From Bacteroidales bacterium (GTDB taxonomy: Bacteria; Bacteroidota; Bacteroidia; Bacteroidales; GCA-2748055): a DNA stretch of 64,000 bases. Below are positions 1 through 8,254 of this stretch, one piece after another; the stretch's first letter is position 1, and each line of letters begins with the position of its first letter. The stretch spans positions 1 through 64,000 of the forward strand of contig JAGLOO010000011.1 of assembly GCA_023138875.1 (NCBI GenBank), written 5' to 3'. A program made the position numbers and the translations under genes. Below the pieces are notes generated by a model. The model did not search any database. It was not told where the DNA came from and saw only the letters and a list, made by a program, of their open reading frames with translations.

Positions 1-95
1 TTCCACAAATTGGGATTGCACCCTCATGTTGGTGTATACAAATATTTAACGTGTATCTTTATGTGTTCCTGAATGTTATGGCGTTTTTTCACTAG

Positions 96-659
96 TTCCG
101 TAATAAACTCACGCTAGAGGAAGTTTTTCTGAACTTGGTCCCCAGTGTAACACCCATGGTACGCAGGAAGCGGACCTCCCTGCTGATCCGCAGCGAAAAC
201 CCATCTCTGTCGCTTTATGAACCCCTGCTGATGGTCGACCAGGTGCCTGTGTTTAACATGGAGCAATTTTTGTCGGTCCAGACGAAAAGGATCAGGAGGA
301 TTGACGTGATCGAAGATGTGTATGTCAAAGGGGATCTGCGCTTTGGAGGAATCATCAATATTCAGTCGCGCGAGAAGGATATGGCCGGTATTGATCTGCC
401 CGCCAATTCCTTCTTTATCGATTACCTGGCCATGCATCCTCCGCATCAGGTTCAGGATGTGGTCGTCCCGGGCGACCGGATGCCCGATACCCGAAATACC
501 ATGATGTGGGAACAGGATTTCAAGGTGGAGAAAGCAAAGCCTTCAGGGATTTCTTTTGTTGCACCCGCTTACCCCGGTGAATACGTGGTGCTTTTCCGGG
601 GCCTGGATAGCAAGGGAGAGCTCATCGTGGCAGCGACTTCATTCAGTGTAACGAAGTAA
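96..659 (+). pseudogene. C-terminal fragment of a TonB plug-like domain protein
   Basis: About 188 codons are open after an in-frame TAG at 93-95, with no convincing start. TTG at 135 and ATG at 156 are possible but would cut into sequence that already reads as protein (LTLEEVFLNL). The translation has the 'PLLMVDQVPVF...RIRRIDVIEDVYVKGDLRFGGI' pattern of a plug-like domain found near the C-terminus of large secreted Bacteroidota proteins, followed by a short beta-rich end finishing SFSVTK. In such proteins several hundred residues would precede this part, and none are present here. I read it as the surviving tail of a truncated gene. A real short gene from the TTG or ATG is less likely. No sorting domain is visible. 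Confidence 0.5.
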
Positions 660-783
660 TCAGCTTCTTGCCCCGAATCTGCTAATCAGTACAACATCAC
701 TTATTATTTCAGAGGTTGATAGACTTCCCGAGTGTGATGGTCTGTGGGTGGAAATTCCCCCAAATGTGACGAAGAACCGACAC

Positions 784-878
784 ACTGACCACTCCAGGCC
801 GATGTCAATTGACTATCCAAATGCCTTGGTATTCTGGGAAATACATTAATTATTAAGTTCCGGCCCAAGGTGGTCACT
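784..878. repeat. Imperfect inverted repeat in a gene-free stretch
   Basis: Positions 784-801 and 861-878 are inverted copies matching at 13 of 18 bases, centred on GTGGTCA and GGCCG. The arms are separated by about 60 bases. Similar GTGGTCAGTG-like words recur on either side. This could be the end region of a lost insertion sequence or miniature element, but no transposase is present and no target duplication could be recognised. Confidence 0.25.
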
Positions 879-1005
879 GCTACCGTTTTGTCCACCTAGT
901 GAGAAAAAGGGCAGTGTGATTTGTATGTATCCATTCTAAATATATCGCAAGGTTCATTTTTTGTTAACAGTTAACAAATTGCCCTAAGGATTCTATTTCA
1001 ATTCA

Positions 1006-1254
1006 TCATCTGTCTGAATATAATTTCATTAGATAGTCGATATCTCGCTTAAATAATTGGGAAGGTGTCCAAATATAGTAGGATTCTTTTTCCTCACTAA
1101 CCAACCTATAGTAACTTAATATGGGAAATCTCGTTAGCTTTAGTAAGCCATCAATCCCAACAGTGTTATGAGAATTGTCCGTAGTAAGTACTCCATTTTC
1201 ACATTTGTATAAAGCTGATGCAGTGCTAATTTGTTTTGTATTGGATGGGTATGG
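1006..1254 (-). pseudogene. Start-less protein fragment on the minus strand (82 codons)
   Basis: On the minus strand an open frame of 82 codons runs from just after a stop at 1255-1257 to TGA at 1006-1008. It reads like real protein: ALYKCENGVLTTDN, then LLKLTRFPILSYYRLVSEE, then YYIWTPSQLFKRDIDYLMK and SDR at the end. There is no usable ATG, GTG or TTG near its left end. I interpret it as the C-terminal remnant of a decayed gene. The family is not recognised. Apart from this and the inverted repeat, the 720-base stretch 660-1379 holds nothing I can support. Confidence 0.35.
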
Positions 1255-1379
1255 TTAGCACTTTAGGAATCTACCGAATTGTCCATTTATATATTCGATA
1301 GATGAAAAAATGTGTTTCACTAGATGAAAAAATGAGTGTATAATCAATGTTGTATTAATGAATCTTAAAAATAACTGCT

Positions 1380-2780
1380 ATGAAATCACTACAAACACTT
1401 GCTTTATTCTTATTCATAAGTTTAACGTGTTTTGGGCAAGACACTATATACTTGACAAATCCTACCGCTTATACAACTTTTGTTGGTATGGAGGATGTAA
1501 ATTCGTTGACAATGTTATCTGAAGATAGATTCATTGTTGCTTACGGTGGGGGGACCGATTTAGTCAATGGTAAGATCCGTGTTGGAATGATTGACCAGGA
1601 TTCAATAATTACATTTGAAGATCCATACGCCTTTATGGAAGATATGACCCCGAATGGTGTTGAAGTATACAGGTTATCAGATTCCACTTTTCTTCTAACC
1701 TCCAGCATTAATTTTAGCTTCGAAATCAATGTTGTAACAGTCACACATGAGAACGAAATAATTATTGAAAGTTCCACCCTATTATCCACAAGTTATTCGG
1801 ATCTATTGGTTTTGTCTGACTCAGTTTTTGTTGCTGCATATTACGATTCTAATACATCTTCAGGTAAGTGTGTTTTAGGTAAAATCAAAGGGAGTCTTGA
1901 AGTATCAATCGACTCATCCTATTCTTTTTCCGATTTGTCAATTGACAACAGTTCCTTTATGTCATTGGATACATTATCAAGCACAAAGTTTGTATTAGCC
2001 TTTGGATATTTTCGAGGTAACTCAGTGATTGGCACAATTGATGATCAAAGTGTTATTTCGTTTGGTGAAGTGAGCGAATTTTCTTCTTCAACAATATATT
2101 TCATAGATGCAATTGGAATGAGTGATACAAGCTATGCAGTAGTATATAGTGATGTGGGCTTTTCAATGAAAGGGACGGTTGTACTTGGAAGTATTGATAC
2201 AAATCAAAATATCACCTATTCAGACAAGTCTTATTTTAGCGATAAAGAAACACGAGGTATTTCAGCAACAAAGCTGACTTCTGATGAGCTTATAATTGCA
2301 TTTGCCAATTCAGGAGATGATCAAAATGGATATCTGGTTAGAGCTCATATGCTAGTCGATACAATAAACTTTGAAGAAAGGATCATGTATAATAAACTCT
2401 CTTCAGTAGCTTGTAATCCAATCTCCAAAATAGACGAGAAAAGGTTTATTGTGATGTATCCGGATTTTGATAGTTCTCTTGGTTATGTGAGTCTCGGCCT
2501 CATATCTGAGAAAGTAATTCCGACGTTTAATGAATTGGATTTGACCGAGACTTATTCAATCTACCCAAATCCAGCCCAAGACTATTTGCATATTGAATTC
2601 AACAGAAATGAAGGTCATATATCATTGAAGTTGATTGATATGCAAGGACGAGTATTACTAAGCAATAGGTATGAATCGAATCGAGTTTCACTCTCTTTAG
2701 AAGAATTTGAAAATGGAATATATTTTGTCCACATAGAAAACGATGTGAATACATTCGTAAAGAGAATTGTTATTTTATAG
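1380..2780 (+). CDS. Secreted protein with T9SS type A sorting domain
   Basis: The 466-residue product has a signal peptide (MKSLQTLALFLFISLTCFGQ) and a C-terminal type IX sorting domain of about 75 residues that starts at 'YSIYPNPAQDYLHIEF' and ends in 'NTFVKRIVIL'. Between them are repeated beta-strand units with a recurring 'F-I-V-A-Y/F' strand (RFIVAYGG, VFVAAYY, KFVLAFGY, SYAVVYSD, ELIIAFAN, RFIVMYPD) and 'VxxGxI' strands, as in a beta-propeller of roughly six or seven blades. No catalytic signature is visible. By type it should cross the outer membrane through T9SS and be attached or released. The gene is AT-rich and followed 36 bases later by a second T9SS cargo gene, so the two may be cotranscribed. 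Confidence 0.75.
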   Translation: MKSLQTLALFLFISLTCFGQDTIYLTNPTAYTTFVGMEDVNSLTMLSEDRFIVAYGGGTDLVNGKIRVGMIDQDSIITFEDPYAFMEDMTPNGVEVYRLSDSTFLLTSSINFSFEINVVTVTHENEIIIESSTLLSTSYSDLLVLSDSVFVAAYYDSNTSSGKCVLGKIKGSLEVSIDSSYSFSDLSIDNSSFMSLDTLSSTKFVLAFGYFRGNSVIGTIDDQSVISFGEVSEFSSSTIYFIDAIGMSDTSYAVVYSDVGFSMKGTVVLGSIDTNQNITYSDKSYFSDKETRGISATKLTSDELIIAFANSGDDQNGYLVRAHMLVDTINFEERIMYNKLSSVACNPISKIDEKRFIVMYPDFDSSLGYVSLGLISEKVIPTFNELDLTETYSIYPNPAQDYLHIEFNRNEGHISLKLIDMQGRVLLSNRYESNRVSLSLEEFENGIYFVHIENDVNTFVKRIVIL

Positions 2781-2816
2781 AGGATTGGAACAGTCTCATT
2801 AATCCCAATAATCGAA

Positions 2817-5792
2817 ATGTACAATCAAATCAGAATTTTTTGTTTTTTAACTGTGTATTTCTGTTCATATTCAACAGCAGCACAAATTGAACTTGTTATC
2901 GATCCAAATACTTCAGACAACACCCACAGCAGTAGTCCGGAGTGTTTTGTTCAATATCATGGTGAAGAGTATTTCGGCGCAACAGACTTTTACGGGCGAG
3001 GTTTTTGGAAAAGTGATGGTACCCAAGAAGGAACGGTATTGGTCACTCGAAAGGTCTATCCATTCCATACTTTTTCCTTTGACGGCGGAATTTTGATTAT
3101 CGGACACGAACAATACGGAAATCCTACTTGCGGTTTGTGGTTGTCAGATGGGACTGAGGAAGGAACAGTTCTCATTACTGACTGTAATGGTTGGCGTGAT
3201 CCCCAGTTTTCCATCGTGGGTAATCAGTTGTTCTTCAGGTTGCAAAAGGAGAACCTGGAACTCTGGGTTACGGAAGGTACCGTAGAATCCACACGTAAGG
3301 TAACCGGAATCACTGGTACTTTTACAGATCCCGATTATTTGGAACCGGTAGGTAACCTGCTCTATTTTTCTGCATCTCATGCAGATTTTGGGACAGAAAC
3401 CTGGAGAAGTGACGGTACCGAAGCTGGCACTTTCCAGCTAAAGGATATCAGTGCAACATCCAGCAATCCCTATGGCTTCTGCTTGATGAACAATAATGTC
3501 TACTTCATTGCTACCAACGATAGTCGGACTGCACTTTATGTAACGGATGGTACGCAGGAGAATACCGGAATTGCAGCCACATTTCCGGAGTACCTGGTCT
3601 CACTTGACCACAATGCAAGCAGCCTGAAAGAGATCCATGAACTGGGTGATACCCTCTATTTCGGCCTGAAGGATAACCAGTCCTATATGAATGATATTTA
3701 CAGGTACGTGGAGGGGGATTCAGTATCGCTATGCTATTCTTTCCCGCAGAACTCCTTGTACTATCCCGTTGTATTCTATGGACTTGAGAATGCACTCATG
3801 GCTGCGGTGGCCTATCCCAACCCGAGATCTCCTCAAGAACTCAGACTGTTGAGAATCAATGGTTCCGGAGCGGAAGTGTATGATTCAATCATGTTATCCT
3901 CCTCTAGTTGGGACTACTGGGAATACCAGGAGACGGATTCAGTGGTCTATTTTGAATACGCCGGTCATCTGAAAAGAACAGACGGAACATCCGCCGGAAC
4001 CTATCAGGTGGGCGACTGGTACATGAGTCCATACACTAGTGTGGGCAAACGATCATTTCACCTGGTGAATAACCGGATCTTATTTACCTGCCCTAATGAT
4101 ACCATAGGCTATGAACTTTGGATTCAGGACCTGGCAAATGAAGAGGTGTTTCTTACAAAGGATATCAACCTCTACAGGGGGTATGCAGGTATAGAGGTGG
4201 AGCATTCTGATAACGAGAGGATCTTTTTTTCAGCTACATCAGCGGAGAGTGGCGATGAATTGTGGATTACCTCTGCCGGTGGAGCATCAGCCTCAGTAAT
4301 CAAGGATATTCTTCCGGGATCTGAAGGATCCAATCCAAGGAATTTTATCTGGTTCGGGAATGAACTATATTTCACTGCCGATGATGCATCAAGGCAGATC
4401 GTGAATGGAATTCGCTCTTCATCAAATGTGTGGAAAAGCGATGGCTCTCCGGAAGGAACTGTGAAAGTGCTGGACCTGAATACAGGATTTAATCCGGGAG
4501 ATTTTGGGAACTATGAGGGATCGGAAAAGGTTGAACTTAACGGAAAGATGATTCTTGCCGGTTCTGAACCTTACACGGATGTCAATCTACTGGATGTCGA
4601 ACTGTACGAAAGTGACGGTACTCCCGGAGGAACACAGATGCTAAAAAATGTGAATAGTACGTTTACCGGATTCAGCGGATACAGCAATCCATTTGCATTT
4701 CGAAGAGTCGGAGAGAGGGTTTTCTTCGCAGCAACAACCTTCGAAAATGGCACTGAACTATGGGTGACTGATGGTACCGAGGCGGGAACTTTCATGGTAA
4801 AGGATATTTGCAGTCCTGGTAACTGCAGTAGCCTGGGAGCAAACGTGCGGAGACATAACCTGACTGCATTCGGAGATAAACTTTTGTTTACACCCGAGGA
4901 TAGAGAGAATGGACGAGAACTCTGGATCTCAGACGGGACAGATACCGGAACAGTCCGCCTTACAGATATTCCGGAACAGAGCTATACAGACTACTATTAC
5001 CTCACAGAATTAAATAATCGCGTCATTTTCTGGGTGGATGATGTAATTTCAGAATTTAATCGGGCCATGTGGATCACCGATGGCACACCGGATGGAACTA
5101 AAGCCCTCCGGGAGGTGGGGATGCCCTCATCATGGTTATCCAAATCCGAAGGTCCACTGGGTGTATTCAATGGTCAGCTCTTCTTTATAGGGACAGACGG
5201 TACCCACGGTTTTGAATTATGGAAAACAGACGGTACAGCGGGCGGGACTGTAATGGTAAAAGATCTTTTCCAGGGTCCGGCACACTCCTATCCGAGAGGC
5301 TTTATAGCTGTCGGAAACATGTTCTATTTCTTTGCTGCAACCGGAATTAGAGAAGTACTCCTATGGAGCAGCGATGGTACTACAGATGGGACGGTTCCGA
5401 TGGATGGCTGGGATGGTGATCATATGATCGGATTCGGTGATGCTACACATTGTGGTGAATTTCTCTACTTCACTGCCAGTGATCTGGATCATGGTGAGGC
5501 AATGTACCGTGTTTTTGTTGGGGCATCAAATGTTCCGAGTAAGCAGGTAAGGAGCATTTCCATCTACCCGAATCCGGTAATCGATATGATCCGAATTGAT
5601 CTGAATAATCAGGAGGAGAGTATAAAGCAGATTAACGTTATTGACCTTTCCGGCAAAGTAGTACTTAATCAATATTACGCAGGAATATCCTTGAACGAGA
5701 ATTTGGATGTTTCAGGGCTGGGCCCCGGGATGTATTTGATCCGAGTTGAAACACAATGCAATATACATACTAGTAAATTGTTGAAACAATAG
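2817..5792 (+). CDS. Large T9SS cargo protein of LWxxDGTxxGT repeats
   Basis: The 991-residue protein has an N-terminal signal peptide ending near STAAQ and a C-terminal sorting domain beginning 'SISIYPNPVIDMIRIDL' and ending 'HTSKLLKQ'. The body holds about 13-15 copies of a unit whose core is L/F-W-x-S/T-D-G-T-x-x-G-T, for example LWLSDGTEEGTVLI, LWVTDGTEAGTFMV, LWISDGTDTGTVRL and LWKTDGTAGGTVMV. Each is followed by a strand of the type 'NxLYFxA'. Proteins of this 'ELWxTDGT' type are common in Bacteroidota and are thought to form secreted beta-propeller-like surfaces; their function is unknown. Several copies are degenerate (LWIQDLANEEV, LWITSAGG). It follows the previous T9SS cargo gene on the same strand and converges on a minus-strand lipoprotein gene. 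Confidence 0.82.
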   Translation: MYNQIRIFCFLTVYFCSYSTAAQIELVIDPNTSDNTHSSSPECFVQYHGEEYFGATDFYGRGFWKSDGTQEGTVLVTRKVYPFHTFSFDGGILIIGHEQYGNPTCGLWLSDGTEEGTVLITDCNGWRDPQFSIVGNQLFFRLQKENLELWVTEGTVESTRKVTGITGTFTDPDYLEPVGNLLYFSASHADFGTETWRSDGTEAGTFQLKDISATSSNPYGFCLMNNNVYFIATNDSRTALYVTDGTQENTGIAATFPEYLVSLDHNASSLKEIHELGDTLYFGLKDNQSYMNDIYRYVEGDSVSLCYSFPQNSLYYPVVFYGLENALMAAVAYPNPRSPQELRLLRINGSGAEVYDSIMLSSSSWDYWEYQETDSVVYFEYAGHLKRTDGTSAGTYQVGDWYMSPYTSVGKRSFHLVNNRILFTCPNDTIGYELWIQDLANEEVFLTKDINLYRGYAGIEVEHSDNERIFFSATSAESGDELWITSAGGASASVIKDILPGSEGSNPRNFIWFGNELYFTADDASRQIVNGIRSSSNVWKSDGSPEGTVKVLDLNTGFNPGDFGNYEGSEKVELNGKMILAGSEPYTDVNLLDVELYESDGTPGGTQMLKNVNSTFTGFSGYSNPFAFRRVGERVFFAATTFENGTELWVTDGTEAGTFMVKDICSPGNCSSLGANVRRHNLTAFGDKLLFTPEDRENGRELWISDGTDTGTVRLTDIPEQSYTDYYYLTELNNRVIFWVDDVISEFNRAMWITDGTPDGTKALREVGMPSSWLSKSEGPLGVFNGQLFFIGTDGTHGFELWKTDGTAGGTVMVKDLFQGPAHSYPRGFIAVGNMFYFFAATGIREVLLWSSDGTTDGTVPMDGWDGDHMIGFGDATHCGEFLYFTASDLDHGEAMYRVFVGASNVPSKQVRSISIYPNPVIDMIRIDLNNQEESIKQINVIDLSGKVVLNQYYAGISLNENLDVSGLGPGMYLIRVETQCNIHTSKLLKQ

Positions 5793-5808
5793 TCTCAGGA
5801 TTGAAATG

Positions 5809-6450
5809 CTAATACTTGTATTTTGATTTATAAGTATTCTTTGGTTGTTTAGCTTTGATAATTACTCCAACTCTTTTGTTATCAACCTGATATTTATTGA
5901 TTAACTCAGATATATTAATTATTTCGACTGATTTTAGGAGGCTTTCATTAAGCACAGCTAATCTTCCCTCAAAATTGGTTGTCAATATTTGGTCATTTAG
6001 AATGTACTGAATATCATCATTCTCAGTTTGCTGTATAATTGATTCGTACTCCTTAGAATAGTTACTAAATAGATTCTTGTATTTCTGAATAGCATATAAC
6101 TTTGTAAAGATTAATACCGCTCCGTCTTTTGCCTGCTGGCCAAATTTCCTAGTAGCTTCCCTGTTATAATATGTTATTAGATAAGCAACATCCTCAGGAT
6201 TGATTCCATTTAACTCATCCTTTTGGATGGGAATTTCGTTTAAGGCGTAATATGGTGATTCCCCTAGCTTATTTACCGCTTCAGTTGGAATTAGCCGTAC
6301 TGAACTACAACTCCCAGTGAACACTATTGCCATGAACAAGATTAACCCAAAGTGTCCCTTTATTTGAAATATTGTTTTATTCACTCGATTGTTGTTCGAT
6401 TGATCTTTGATTTCTAAAGTCATATATTGTTCTGTATTCATTTTACCCAC
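5809..6450 (-). CDS. Putative lipoprotein of unknown function
   Basis: The longest reading is 213 residues, but the hydrophobic stretch FGLILFMAIVF followed by TGSC, a good lipobox, sits about 40 residues in. A GTG at 6384 (VNKTIFQIKG...) would give a normal-length lipoprotein signal peptide, so the true start is probably 6384 rather than 6450. The mature part is hydrophilic. It contains 'DGAVLIFTKL' and, near the end, 'RVGVIIKAKQP', which loosely resemble the final strands of TonB plug-like repeats; I would not assign a family. The gene is AT-rich, like the next minus-strand gene. It converges with the T9SS cargo gene, with 16 bases between the stops. Confidence 0.55.
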   Translation of the reverse strand: MGKMNTEQYMTLEIKDQSNNNRVNKTIFQIKGHFGLILFMAIVFTGSCSSVRLIPTEAVNKLGESPYYALNEIPIQKDELNGINPEDVAYLITYYNREATRKFGQQAKDGAVLIFTKLYAIQKYKNLFSNYSKEYESIIQQTENDDIQYILNDQILTTNFEGRLAVLNESLLKSVEIINISELINKYQVDNKRVGVIIKAKQPKNTYKSKYKY

Positions 6451-6613
6451 AAAGTTTGCAGTAGTACCCTTTTATTTATAAAATAAGGATGGGGTTTTGT
6501 AATAATGGGTTGCGTAATATACTGCATTACAATTTGAATTTGATGCTTTACTGAGCTTCAAGTACCTCTATTTTAAAATTGATGTTTCTACCGATTTATG
6601 GGGGAGTCACTGG

Positions 6614-8089
6614 TCAAAATGATTTTGTTGAAAATGAGCTAAGCGAGTTGCGCTTAAAGATTTCATATCCAGATTTGGTATGTAATAACGAATAATTATT
6701 CATAATATACCCTTCAACTTTTTCCCCAATACCGGTAGAGGATTTCGGACTAAGGTAATATAGAGGGGGCTTTTCTTCAAGATCAAACAACAATAGTTCT
6801 CTTTCAACAGCACTTGTAACAAATGTAGTATTGAAATACTTACTGGATGAAACTCTGCCGGAGTATGATAATATAGGATTACCGCCTGTACCCGCTATAT
6901 ATACATAATCCGCCTCTTTTGTGTTCTCTTCCAACCATCTTCCAATCTCCCTGTTCGTATCTGAATATCCAGTTCTATGCGTATTATTCAATAAATAACC
7001 ATAAGGAAATAATAAAATAATAGAAGATATAAGTATAATGGTGGCGTATCTGGACCTTACTGATTTTTCACTTATGCGATTCATTAATAAATTATTTAAT
7101 AAGACGCCAATTATTATAGATACAGAGGGTATAAATTGTTTGATTTGATGTCCATAATAATAGCCAGATGCGTTTACCCCAATAAAATCAAACAACATCC
7201 ATATCAGTAAACCTATGAAATATTTATTCTTGACTAAACCGGATTGCAAGAATAACAAACACAAAAAAGGATAGAAACTTACCATCCTTGATCCAAACCA
7301 AATGCGAAAAAAGTTTTGAACATACAACATTATAGAAGCACTGGATCCTGGCTTTAGCAGGATCAACCATGCACCGTCAATATAATCGACCAATGAAACA
7401 CCACTGACAAGCAGAGGTATCAAACTAAATATTGTTGAGATGATAATTCCTGAACCCAATAGGATTAAGCCCAATAATTTATTTTTATTGGTCAAATTTG
7501 AAGCAGCATATACGATAAAAAAGATGATCAAAGCCAATGTTGTAGTTACTGCTATTTGTTTAAATGCTATTGCAAGCCCCATTGAAAAACCTGATAGCAA
7601 AACCCAATGCTTCCACTTTCGACTACCTGCCCCTTTTATAATAAAATAAAACGATAAAGTAGAAAACAAGACCATAAATGTCTCGGTTTGAGCAGTGTAT
7701 GCCCCATTTAACTGATGCCATGTCATCGTAAAACCAAATATAACCATGCTAAAGATACCAGCTAAATGAGTATGTAATTTTTTGCCTATCAGATATATGA
7801 TCAGCGACGAAAATAAAATGGCTACAACTCCAAGCACCCTTACAAAGAAGTAATTAACACCGAATAGTATGTATGAAATTGCATGTAACTCAAAGATACC
7901 AGGTGGTTTGTTTTCGATAGCTCCAACATATGGAGGAGTACTATTTTCGCACCAAACTCTTCCAATATAACTCCATCTTCCCTCATCGTTACCCATCTTT
8001 TCACTAGACATGACGATGAGCAAAAGTATGAGAAGGATTAAAAGAATGGAATACTGATTCGTTAATGGTATCTTTTTATTTACTGTCAT
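6614..8089 (-). CDS. GT39-type integral membrane glycosyltransferase
   Basis: The 491-residue protein has about 10-12 hydrophobic segments. After the first membrane segment it carries 'MGNDEGRWSYIGRVW' and then 'ENKPPGIFELHA', the acidic loop and 'KPPG' signature of the GT39/ArnT/PMT superfamily, which uses polyprenyl-phosphate sugars at the outer face of the cytoplasmic membrane. A further loop with 'TAQTETFMVLFS' is also typical. The C-terminal ~100 residues are soluble. The acceptor cannot be predicted. It may glycosylate a protein or an envelope lipid. The gene is markedly AT-rich. It stands alone, with the flanking plus-strand ABC-F gene divergent across a 165-base gap. Confidence 0.75.
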   Translation of the reverse strand: MTVNKKIPLTNQYSILLILLILLLIVMSSEKMGNDEGRWSYIGRVWCENSTPPYVGAIENKPPGIFELHAISYILFGVNYFFVRVLGVVAILFSSLIIYLIGKKLHTHLAGIFSMVIFGFTMTWHQLNGAYTAQTETFMVLFSTLSFYFIIKGAGSRKWKHWVLLSGFSMGLAIAFKQIAVTTTLALIIFFIVYAASNLTNKNKLLGLILLGSGIIISTIFSLIPLLVSGVSLVDYIDGAWLILLKPGSSASIMLYVQNFFRIWFGSRMVSFYPFLCLLFLQSGLVKNKYFIGLLIWMLFDFIGVNASGYYYGHQIKQFIPSVSIIIGVLLNNLLMNRISEKSVRSRYATIILISSIILLFPYGYLLNNTHRTGYSDTNREIGRWLEENTKEADYVYIAGTGGNPILSYSGRVSSSKYFNTTFVTSAVERELLLFDLEEKPPLYYLSPKSSTGIGEKVEGYIMNNYSLLHTKSGYEIFKRNSLSSFSTKSF

Positions 8090-8226
8090 TTCTTATATTT
8101 TCAACCGCAACAATTGCCATTAACAATGAGATGGTGCGTTTCATCTTACTACTAATTGTTAAGTTCAAAGATAATACACTTGTTGCCATCCGGTCAGCAA
8201 ATCAATATCTGATTTATTAATATTGC

Positions 8227-8234
8227 TATCTTCG
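8227..8234 (+). promoter_or_regulatory. Likely -7 promoter element of the ABC-F gene
   Basis: TATCTTCG lies 20 bases before the ATG at 8255 and fits the Bacteroidota -7 consensus TAnnTTTG with one mismatch. No clear TTTG box lies at the usual -33 distance, so the call rests on the -7 motif and position only. Confidence 0.4.
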
Positions 8235-8254
8235 CCCAACCTGAAGTTGAGCAA

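Noticed and set aside
704-895. 63-codon open frame on the minus strand
   Set aside because: It crosses the inverted repeat, has no family resemblance and low-complexity-free but unconvincing protein text; more likely part of a mobile-element remnant or chance.
1300-1334. Direct repeat of AGATGAAAAAATG with 22-base spacing ahead of the first T9SS gene
   Set aside because: Only 13 AT-rich bases twice; could be an operator but nothing supports it over chance.
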